Source: Coriobacteriaceae bacterium
GTDB taxonomy: Bacteria; Actinomycetota; Coriobacteriia; Coriobacteriales; QAMH01
DNA length: 64,000 bases
Direction: 5' to 3'
Assembly (NCBI GenBank): GCA_025992705.1
Contig: DAJPGJ010000001.1
Location: forward strand, 1,612,001 to 1,676,000
The translations under genes and the position numbers were made by a program. Position 1 is the stretch's first letter, and each line of letters opens with the position of its first letter. A model generated the notes under the pieces. The model ran no database searches, was not told where the DNA came from, and was given only the letters and a program-made list of their open reading frames with translations. Positions 9,665-17,083 of this stretch are shown one piece after another.

Positions 9665-9991
9665 ATGTATCACGAGCGCACACAATCGGAGATCAGGGCG
9701 CGCCGCGCGCGTGGCGTCATCGTGACGCTCGTGGCGCTCGTCCTCATCGTGGCCCTCGTGATCGGCACGATCGCCTTCCAGAAGATGTCACGCGAGCAAG
9801 GCACGGCCTCCATACGCGAGTCAATCCTATCGACGGCCATGCAGTGCTACGCGATCGAGGGCTCCTACCCCTCGTCGCTCTCGCATCTCGAGGATGCCTA
9901 CGGCCTCACGGTCAACCATGACGATTACGTGATCAACTACGAATGGTTCGCCGATAACATACCCCCGAGCGTGGCGGTGAGCGTGCGATGA
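9665..9991 (+). CDS. Pilin-like small membrane protein 1
   Basis: The 108-residue protein has a basic N-terminus (RARRARG) and one long hydrophobic helix (VIVTLVALVLIVALVIGTIAF). The short exposed tail has the words CYAIEGSYPSSLSHLEDAYGL and DDYVINYEWF, which are typical of type IV pilin-like proteins from this class of bacteria. The processing site could be the RRARG-V junction, though no canonical F follows. It begins 7 nt after pilC and overlaps the next gene by 4 nt (ATGA). It is most likely a minor or major pilin; which one cannot be told. Confidence 0.7.
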   Translation: MYHERTQSEIRARRARGVIVTLVALVLIVALVIGTIAFQKMSREQGTASIRESILSTAMQCYAIEGSYPSSLSHLEDAYGLTVNHDDYVINYEWFADNIPPSVAVSVR

Positions 9992-10503
9992 CACAGCGAA
10001 ACACCGACATTCTCAACGCTTTGACGACCATACGGGCTGAAAAGCCCGAGAAACGGCGCCGAAATTACTTCCCCGCATTGCTTATGTTGGTCTTCCTGGC
10101 CATCTTGCTCGTTGCACTCGTCACGGGCGTCACCATCTACAAGAACGTCGCCAACATCCAGCTGTCGACCGACGAGGGGCGCCTCGGCAAGCAGCTCATC
10201 GGCAACACCGTCCGCGCACGCGACGGAGTGAACGCCGTCCGCGTCGGCGTGGGCCCCGAAGGCCCCTCCCTCGTGCTCGTGGAGTACCTCGACACGGGCA
10301 CCTATGAGACCCGTATCTACCTCATAAACGATGCAATTGTCGAGGAATACGCTATTTCGGGTACCCCCTATGATGCGAGTAGATCCGTCAAATTGGCGGA
10401 TTCGTCCAAGTTCGACCTCTCGTACGATAGCGGCTTGCTCACCATCAAAACCGATCAGGGCACCACGGAAGTCGCCCTGCGCACGATGCAGGGAGACAAC
10501 TGA
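9988..10503 (+). CDS. Membrane-anchored pilus-locus protein with DUF4860-like tail
   Basis: The 171-residue protein has an N-terminal cytoplasmic stretch, one membrane helix at about residues 30-50 (FPALLMLVFLAILLVALV) and a mostly beta extracytoplasmic domain with repeated short strands (VLVEYLDTGTYETRIYLIND). The layout matches DUF4860 proteins found beside pilin genes in actinobacterial type IV pilus loci. It overlaps the preceding gene by 4 nt and the next by 1 nt (TGATG), so the three are translationally coupled. A minor pilin role is inferred from context. Confidence 0.65.
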   Translation: MTQRNTDILNALTTIRAEKPEKRRRNYFPALLMLVFLAILLVALVTGVTIYKNVANIQLSTDEGRLGKQLIGNTVRARDGVNAVRVGVGPEGPSLVLVEYLDTGTYETRIYLINDAIVEEYAISGTPYDASRSVKLADSSKFDLSYDSGLLTIKTDQGTTEVALRTMQGDN

Positions 10504-10904
10504 TGAGCACACGCGCCGCACATACGAGCGAGCGTCGCTCACCGCGTCGCACGCGCCGGGGCAGCCGCGCTTTCATCGTCGAGGCCCTCGTCCTCTTCGT
10601 CTTTCTCGTCATCACGCTCGCCATCGTCTCGCAGCTCTTCTTCGCGTCGGCCAACCAGGCGCAGAAGAGCCTCGAGCTCGAGCGCGCGATTACCGTCGCC
10701 GCCAACGCCGCCGAGCGTTTCTCGGCCAACCCCACGAGCGCCGAGATCTCCGAAGCCGGCCAGGATGGCCTGTCGGTGCGTTGCGCGATCACGCCGCAGT
10801 TCACGACGAGCGGCACGCTCTACGAGGCGACGATCACCGTCTCCAACGAGTACGAGGACATCTACACGCTGACAACGGCCCGCTACGTAAGCGAGGTGAG
10901 ATGA
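10503..10904 (+). CDS. Pseudopilin-like protein 3
   Basis: The 133-residue protein has a strongly basic leader (RRSPRRTRRGSRA) followed by FIVEALVLFVFLVITLAIVS. This resembles a type III/IV prepilin: short basic leader, Phe, Glu at about position 5 of the mature helix and a hydrophobic stretch. The Glu at +5-like position is the hallmark residue for assembly into the filament. The rest is short and unassigned. It starts inside the stop of the upstream gene and its stop overlaps the start of the next by 4 nt. Confidence 0.7.
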   Translation: MSTRAAHTSERRSPRRTRRGSRAFIVEALVLFVFLVITLAIVSQLFFASANQAQKSLELERAITVAANAAERFSANPTSAEISEAGQDGLSVRCAITPQFTTSGTLYEATITVSNEYEDIYTLTTARYVSEVR

Positions 10905-11548
10905 TGAACGAGTCGCAGAGTTCCGTGCGCATCGGCCCCATCTCGCTGTTCGCCCTCATCGCGGTGATCTGCCTTGCCACGCTCGCCGTTCTCTCGATTG
11001 CCACCTCCAACGCGACCTATCGCCTCACCACGCTGCAGGCCGACTCCATGGCCCAGCAGTACCAGGCCGAGACCGCCGCCCAGACCTTCGTAGCCCGCAT
11101 CGACGCGGGCTACGCCGACGCGACCGTCACCGCCGAGCGCGCGGCCGCCCAGAAGGCCGCGGCCGAGAAAGCCGCCGCCGAGCTCGCGGCACGTACGGGT
11201 CAATCGGATGCCAGCCCTTCGGCTCCGGCCGCATCGCCCGCCACGGCAGGCGACCCGGCCACTGCCACGCAAGATGCCGCCACCACGAGCGCCATCACCG
11301 CCGCCGGCTCGCTCGCGAGCGCCCTGCCCGCGATCTGCGCCGAGGCAGCCGCCGCGACCGATGACGTCATCGAGGTGAGCGCCGAGCTCGACGGCTCCAC
11401 CATCACCGCCCAATTCACCTGCCCGAGCGGACGCGTGCTCGATATCGAGCTCGAGCTTGGCTCGGGCGGGACGTACCGCATCACCAAATGGAACATGACA
11501 GCCAAGGTCAATAGCGCCGAGACCGATACCCTTTGGTCGGGCATGTAA
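10901..11548 (+). CDS. Pilus-locus membrane protein with Ala-rich linker
   Basis: The 215-residue protein has a membrane helix at about residues 14-36 (LFALIAVICLATLAVLSIA) and a helical segment QADSMAQQYQAETAAQTFV. A low-complexity Ala/Lys/Glu then Ala/Pro/Thr linker covers about residues 60-120, and a small C-terminal beta domain ends at the stop. The start is the first of two adjacent ATGs, in ATGA overlap with the previous stop; the second, at 10904, is equally possible. The tandem arrangement points to a minor pilin or assembly accessory protein. No known family is evident for the whole length. Confidence 0.65.
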   Translation: MMNESQSSVRIGPISLFALIAVICLATLAVLSIATSNATYRLTTLQADSMAQQYQAETAAQTFVARIDAGYADATVTAERAAAQKAAAEKAAAELAARTGQSDASPSAPAASPATAGDPATATQDAATTSAITAAGSLASALPAICAEAAAATDDVIEVSAELDGSTITAQFTCPSGRVLDIELELGSGGTYRITKWNMTAKVNSAETDTLWSGM

Positions 11549-11563
11549 AGGAGAGGAAGAATC

Positions 11564-12640
11564 ATGTTACTTTCGGAGCTCTTGAAGCAGATGATCGACC
11601 TGAAGGCGTCGGACATCTTCGTGGTGGCCGGCCTGCCGCTCACCTACAAGGTCAACGGGCGCCAGGTGCGCATGGACGGCGAGGCACTGACCCCCGAGAG
11701 CACGCGTACGGTGGTCGAGGCCATCTACGAGATTGCCGGGCGTGACTTCAGCAACTTCGTCGAAAAGGATAATCTTGACGAGGATTTCTCGTTCGCGCTC
11801 CCCGGTATCGGCCGCTTTCGCGCCAACGTGTTCCGCCAGCGCGGCTCGCTTTCGGCTGTCATCCGCGTGATTCCCTTCGGCCTGCCCGACCCCGAAGAGC
11901 TGCACATCCCCGACAGCGTCCTCAGGCTCGCCGACCTCACGAAGGGCCTCGTGCTCGTCACCGGCCCTGCCGGCTCGGGCAAGTCCACGACGCTGGCCTG
12001 CATCATCGACCGCATCAACCACGAACGCAATCGCCATATCATCACGCTCGAAGATCCCATCGAGTACGTGCATCGTCATGAGAACTGCATCGTGACGCAG
12101 CGCGAGGTCCCGACCGATATCGCGACCTACGCCGAGGGCCTGCGCAGCGCGATGCGCGAGTCTCCGGACATCATCTTGCTCGGCGAGATGCGTGACGCCG
12201 AGACCATCGGCATCGCGATCACCGCCGCCGAGATGGCGCAGCTCATCTTCTCGACGCTGCACACCAACAGCGCGGCCGGCACCATCGACCGCATCATCGA
12301 CGCCTTCCCCGCCGAGCAGCGCCACATGATCCGCATGCAGCTCTCGCTCGTGCTCCAGGCCGTCGTGAGCCAGCAGCTCGTCCCGGCCATCGACGGCACG
12401 ACGCTGCCAGTGTTCGAGATCATGGTCGCCAACGCCGCCATCCGCAACCTTATCCGCGAGGAGAAGACCTACCAGATCGACTCGATCATCGCCGCTGGCG
12501 GGCGCGAGGGCATGCGCACGATGGACCAGAGCCTCTTCGAGCTCGTGAAGGAGGGCAAGATCACACCCGAGACGGCGCTGCGTCACAGCATCCATCCGAC
12601 CGCGCTCGAGCGCCGCATGGAGACCGAGAAGATCGGCTAG
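11564..12640 (+). CDS. pilT: Twitching motility retraction ATPase PilT
   Basis: The 358-residue protein is a hexameric GspE-superfamily ATPase of PilT length. It has the N-terminal ASDIFVVAG and VNGRQVRMDGE region, Walker A GPAGSGKST (residues 134-142), the Asp box TLEDPIEYVH, Walker B IILLGEMRD (203-211) and the His box IFSTLHTNSA. The motif AIRNLIRE (292-299) is diagnostic for PilT retraction ATPases against PilB extension ATPases. It powers depolymerisation of the pilus. It closes the operon and is followed by a strong terminator at 12703. Having PilT without PilB next to it is unusual. Confidence 0.95.
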   Translation: MLLSELLKQMIDLKASDIFVVAGLPLTYKVNGRQVRMDGEALTPESTRTVVEAIYEIAGRDFSNFVEKDNLDEDFSFALPGIGRFRANVFRQRGSLSAVIRVIPFGLPDPEELHIPDSVLRLADLTKGLVLVTGPAGSGKSTTLACIIDRINHERNRHIITLEDPIEYVHRHENCIVTQREVPTDIATYAEGLRSAMRESPDIILLGEMRDAETIGIAITAAEMAQLIFSTLHTNSAAGTIDRIIDAFPAEQRHMIRMQLSLVLQAVVSQQLVPAIDGTTLPVFEIMVANAAIRNLIREEKTYQIDSIIAAGGREGMRTMDQSLFELVKEGKITPETALRHSIHPTALERRMETEKIG

Positions 12641-12702
12641 GACGGCTGCCTGCGATACCGACGCAATATTTTGCCGTATACGGCGTTTTGCGCGCAGAAA
12701 CG

Positions 12703-12731
12703 AAGGGAGACCCATCTTGGGTCTCCCTTTT
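12703..12731 (+). terminator. Rho-independent terminator after pilT
   Basis: A perfect 12-bp stem (AAGGGAGACCCA with TGGGTCTCCCTT) encloses a TCT loop and runs into TTTT. It lies 62 nt downstream of the pilT stop. A small palindrome GCCGTATACGGC precedes it at 12673-12684. Confidence 0.92.
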
Positions 12732-12784
12732 CCGTTACGCGCCAAAATAACGCCCCGTTGGCAACAGGGGGACAGACCCTCTGC

Positions 12785-12879
12785 TGTCATTTCGAGCGAA
12801 GCGGAGCACAGTCGAGAAATCTGGCCCCCCTGTCATTTCCAGCGGAGCGACCGCAGGTCGCGAAGTCAAGAAATCTCTC
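12785..12879 (+). repeat. Dispersed TGTCATTTCGAGC repeat, copy 2 (two heads in tandem)
   Basis: Two consecutive units, 12785-12822 and 12831-12879, each start TGTCATTTC-AGCG and end GTC(G/A)AGAAATCT. They belong to the same family as the copies at 7250, 33319, 43449, 46920, 51359 and 53173. Confidence 0.8.
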
Positions 12880-14333
12880 TTCATAATTAGTGAAAATGCG
12901 TCTAACTCTTATATCTGGGGATAATTCTTGATTTACAAAATATGACTAAGATTCAGTTGTTTCGCTCGATCAAATTCGCTCTAATGCGAATCGTGGATTT
13001 TCCTCGAAGCAAAGCAAACGAGTTGTTCTTAAATTTATATGCAGTGCATTGCCTACTTTTTAAAACAACTTCAATACGTGCTTGACCTGCGAAAATGCTA
13101 ACAGATTAGAAATCTACAGGTAATTCGTCAATTATTAAATTCGACAACTGGAAATGTATTGACTTAATTACTAATTTTGACGAGCTTATTTTTCAAAAAA
13201 TCATTATCTTTTGTTATACATATTATTATTCCGCAAACATGCACTTCATCTACCTATATGGTCTTTTCAACCGTTGTTTATAAGCAGATTATCGTTGTCA
13301 AAGCGCCTATCTTTCCCTAAAAGGAAGATAGAGCCTCAATGAAGACCTGAAGAGCTTCGAAAGATGGGGTTTCTGAGCTTCACAGAGAAGGAGAGAAATA
13401 GGCGTCTTTCTACGCCAAAAAATGACATGAAGAGATCTGTGGAATTACGACAAACCACCCAATTATGTGAGACATTAGTCTCAGTCAATCAAATTTGAAA
13501 TTTGTGGTACATGAAATAGCATCTTTAAACAGGTTACTTCTAGAAAATACCTAATGAGATATGGAGTCTATAAACCAACTCTAGTAGGTACATGTTTAAT
13601 GTTAAAGAGAATTTCTTCCTAACTTGACTGCACTCGCAGGAATCACTTGATGAAATGAGTTATTATTTGCTGGTTCCAACTGAAAATAGCTTGCAAGAAG
13701 ACATGCATCTTATTGCCTATAGTGTCTAGTTATGAAATATACCTTTACATTAACTGGCTCCTGCTTATTTTATATAGCCTATGCTCAGAAATCAAACAGG
13801 CTCCCACTTCTAGGGTCTTTAGAATTCGCATCATCAGTTCAAGATACATCTTGTACAAGAAGAAATATATGACACTCCTGTAGACTTCTTCTGACAAAAT
13901 GGTTTCGCAGGTCTCAGTTCCTTTATCTTCTCATGGGTTCCATATGAATGTCTTTATTCAGCAAGATGTTGCATTATTATGATTCAAACTGGTATCTGCA
14001 AAACACAGGAACAAGTGGACGGACATCCATCTTGACGTTTCGCAGGCACCAGCTCATGATTTCCTCTACCCTCCACCACATGAAAGGCACCGATGCATGC
14101 CAACGCTCGTTTTTGGCAAATGGGCTTGTGAGCGCTTAGAGCGCCCTTTTCAGACGATTTGAAGTCTATGGATACAGTGAGACCAACTATGTGCTTAAAA
14201 CGCCTTACAGCGGCTCTGAGGCCGTCGTTTAATCGACTCCCCTGGCCTAGCAGCAAGCAATCAATGAGTCATTAAAGAATTAACACCTTTTTGAGAACGA
14301 AACGGGCTTCAACGCGCCCAGGTGCCATAGCCT
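12880..14333. other. AT-rich gene-free interval
   Basis: About 1.4 kb of low-GC sequence holds no credible gene; the longest frames are short and lack motifs. It contains TTGACCTGC at 13082-13090 and an imperfect hairpin CTATCTTTCC/GGAAGATAG at about 13304-13329. I see no gene, tRNA or known riboswitch. Confidence 0.5.
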
Positions 14334-16889
14334 CTATGCGTTGGCACTCGGGCGGTACTGAACAGCGTTCTCGGGCGAGAGCGGCTTCGAGAAGTAGTAA
14401 CCCTGGACGATGTCGCAGTTGAGATCACGACAGATCTCGATCTGCCATTTCTTCTCGACGCCCACAACGACGACCTTCTTCCCAAGACCGTGTGCCAGAC
14501 GCACGAGATTCTCGAAGTTGTCGTCGTTACCGTCAACGAGGAAGGTGTCGACAAAGGCCTTGTCGATCTTCACGAGCGCGACCGGCACCGACATCACATC
14601 GGAGAAGGAACTATACCCAGCGCCGAACTTGTCGAGCGCAATCGTGACGCCGTTGTCGATGAGACGACGCAGCACCTGTTCGACCTGATCGCTGTTGGCG
14701 CTAAAGAAGCCCTCGGTAATCTCGAGCTTGATGTAGTCGGCTGGGATCTCGTTAGCCGCGAGCTCGCTGAGCAGGAAGTCCACGAAATCGTCGTTACGCG
14801 TGAGATGAGCAGTCGAAAAGTTGATCGAAATCGGACGCAGGCGCTTGTTGCGCTTCTTCCAGGTGGCGAGCTGCTCGATCGCGCGCTTGGCGACGATGCG
14901 GTCGATGTCGACGATCATGCCGTTCATCTCTGCCACGTGGATGAACTGCGCAGGCGGGTATTCGTCGTTCTTGAGGCGCACGAGCGCCTCGTAACCGGCT
15001 ACGTCATTGAGACGCAGGTCGATCTGGGGTTGGTAGCAGATGACGAAGTCCTCGTTACGAATCGCGATGCGAAGCAGGGCCGTGATCTCACGTGCGTCCT
15101 CCATCGCATGCCGCATGTTGTCATCGTAGAAAACGACGCTGTGGCCGCCGCCAAACTCGCGCGCCTGGCGTATCGCATAGTCCGAACCGGCGATCATGTC
15201 ATCCATCGTCATGCCAGGCTGACGGTTCGTCACAGCCATGCGCGTATCGAACTCGATGGTGTCCTCGTCGATTGTCACGGGTTGGCGCAACAAGTACTCG
15301 AGAAAGTCAATCTGATGCGACCCGTGGGGAACTTCGGTCTCGAAGCCAAGGAAGAACTGGGCGCCTGCGGAACGTACAAGGAACGCCTTCTCGAGACCCT
15401 CCATGCGCTCGGTGACGCAGCGCAGCAGTCCCTCGCTCACGGTGCGCCCAAAAGCCGCGACGATATCTTCGTAGGCAACGATCTCGACTTCGACGAGCGC
15501 GCGAATATCGTTAGCCTGGGAGCCCTGCGCAAATTCCGCAAGCCATTGCATATTATGATGGCCCGTAACCTCGTCGCGATACACACTTTGCGCGATCTGC
15601 GGTTTCTCAGGCTCAGATACCACTTCAGGCACGGTAACCGCCCGTGCAGGAACAGGCACGGGGCGCGGCTTACGAGCCGTCGCGAGACGCCCGAGACGCA
15701 ATGATGCGACGAAGAAGAAAGCTGCGAGCGCTAATAAGGCAACAGGTAGCAGAACCAACATGAGCGTGTCGAAACTGAAGTAGTTGCGGTTGATGACGGA
15801 GCTGCCCGCTGGTAAGTTGGATGTCGACAGCCCATAGCCGCTCAAGACATGCTGATCGAAGACGTAACCGAGCGTACCGTCCTTCACGAGCTCGATTTCC
15901 GTAGGCCGTGTGCCGTTGAGAACATGAATCGTAAGCTGCGCCGCCCGCTGGCCATCGTTCTCCGGGTCAAGGAAGGCCGACCCCGCAACCCCTCCCCCGA
16001 CACCACCGATGGTGGCACGGAAGACAGGACATGAGCAGGCACCTGTAATATATGCAACGGTGTTATCTAGTGAGTAGACGTTTCCGTAGCGATCATTGTT
16101 CGCATCGAGCAGGAACACGATGGTGTCCTTACTGGTGCCAGCAACACTACTGGCAAGCTCTTCGCGCGTGAGCTGCGATGCATTGATGTACGTCACCGTC
16201 ATGCCCTCGAAAGACTTAAGAGCCTTGTCGAACTGCGCGCGATTGCCAATGCCGGCAGGTGTCTCGTCGATGATGGCGGTGAAACTCGTCGCCTCAGGCA
16301 TGAGCTTCTTCGTCGCCTGCATCATCGAACCGACATAGCTTTGCTCCACCATGCCCGTCATGTACCCGCTCGAGGTCGCGTACAGCGCATGGTTGAAGTC
16401 ATTGATGCCAAAGAACACGACGGGCGTGCTCGGGAACATGCTGTCGTGGTTGTTCTCCATGAAGTAGAGCGCCTCGTCATCGGCGCAGATCACGGCCGCA
16501 TAGCGCCCGTGTTGCGCAACCTTTTGCCCAAGCTGGCTCACCCAGGCGTTGTAGGCATCACTGCCGAGCGGCGCATTGTACGCGTCCATGTAGACGACAT
16601 CGACATTGACCGAGCTACGCTCCATCACGTCGAGCACGCCATCACGTGCCCGCGGCGTATTGGCCTCGGACTCGTCATAGCTCATGACGAGCAAAATATC
16701 CGCGACGGGTTGCGTGGTGCTCACGTACTGCACGGCTACCTGCTGGGTGCGCGAGGCAAGCCCGAAATTGAAGACAAGTAGCCAGATACCGAGTACGGCA
16801 CATACGATGGCAACAGCAATGAACCCGATCCGTCTTGCACGGTACCGGTTTGACTGAACCGCTCTATGTTTGGTTTCAGCCTGTGCCAT
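14334..16889 (-). CDS. Membrane sensor with degenerate GGDEF and EAL domains
   Basis: The 851-residue protein has TM1 at about 15-37 and an extracytoplasmic domain (about 40-370) like ABC-transporter substrate-binding sensors (DILLVMSYDE, VVFFGIND, TFTAIIDETPAG-like motifs). TM2 is at about 372-400, followed by a GGDEF-like domain and an EAL domain (about 600-840). The GGDEF site reads RSAGAQFF, so cyclase activity is lost. The EAL domain keeps YEALVRL (633-639), INFS, LEITEG, VKID and VQGYYF. However, DDFG is LDKFG (Lys at about 754) and the AEGVE motif is VVGVE, losing two catalytic acids. It may bind c-di-GMP without cleaving it. I prefer the ATG at 16889 over TTG 16895 because AAGGAAG is better spaced. 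It stands alone on this strand. Confidence 0.88.
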   Translation of the reverse strand: MAQAETKHRAVQSNRYRARRIGFIAVAIVCAVLGIWLLVFNFGLASRTQQVAVQYVSTTQPVADILLVMSYDESEANTPRARDGVLDVMERSSVNVDVVYMDAYNAPLGSDAYNAWVSQLGQKVAQHGRYAAVICADDEALYFMENNHDSMFPSTPVVFFGINDFNHALYATSSGYMTGMVEQSYVGSMMQATKKLMPEATSFTAIIDETPAGIGNRAQFDKALKSFEGMTVTYINASQLTREELASSVAGTSKDTIVFLLDANNDRYGNVYSLDNTVAYITGACSCPVFRATIGGVGGGVAGSAFLDPENDGQRAAQLTIHVLNGTRPTEIELVKDGTLGYVFDQHVLSGYGLSTSNLPAGSSVINRNYFSFDTLMLVLLPVALLALAAFFFVASLRLGRLATARKPRPVPVPARAVTVPEVVSEPEKPQIAQSVYRDEVTGHHNMQWLAEFAQGSQANDIRALVEVEIVAYEDIVAAFGRTVSEGLLRCVTERMEGLEKAFLVRSAGAQFFLGFETEVPHGSHQIDFLEYLLRQPVTIDEDTIEFDTRMAVTNRQPGMTMDDMIAGSDYAIRQAREFGGGHSVVFYDDNMRHAMEDAREITALLRIAIRNEDFVICYQPQIDLRLNDVAGYEALVRLKNDEYPPAQFIHVAEMNGMIVDIDRIVAKRAIEQLATWKKRNKRLRPISINFSTAHLTRNDDFVDFLLSELAANEIPADYIKLEITEGFFSANSDQVEQVLRRLIDNGVTIALDKFGAGYSSFSDVMSVPVALVKIDKAFVDTFLVDGNDDNFENLVRLAHGLGKKVVVVGVEKKWQIEICRDLNCDIVQGYYFSKPLSPENAVQYRPSANA

Positions 16890-16955
16890 CTCCAAACTTC
16901 CTTACAAACGTAGCGTTGCCCTCAAAGCAACCTACCACGTTACCAACAGGCTCCG

Positions 16956-16971
16956 TTGTAACATGTAACAA
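16956..16971. promoter_or_regulatory. Imperfect palindrome upstream of the GGDEF/EAL gene
   Basis: TTGTAACATGTAACAA is a 16-bp near-palindrome (two mismatches), 67 bp upstream of the start codon. It could be a regulator site. Nearby, TACCAACAGG and AACCAACAGG occur as a spaced direct pair. Confidence 0.35.
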
Positions 16972-17010
16972 CTCACCCATGATGTTGTCACACATAACCA
17001 ACAGGGGCCA

Positions 17011-17041
17011 TAAAATAAAGAGGGGCCCGCAAGGGGTCTCT
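17011..17041 (-). terminator. Probable terminator of the giant surface-protein operon
   Basis: On the minus strand the arms AGAGACCC and GGG-CC-CTCT form an 8-bp stem with a 2-nt bulge, followed by TTTATTTT. It lies 43 nt after the stop of the 880-residue surface protein. Confidence 0.55.
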
Positions 17042-17083
17042 CTCCTTAGCCGTACCTATGCGCGTAAAGGTTACAGGAACCTT

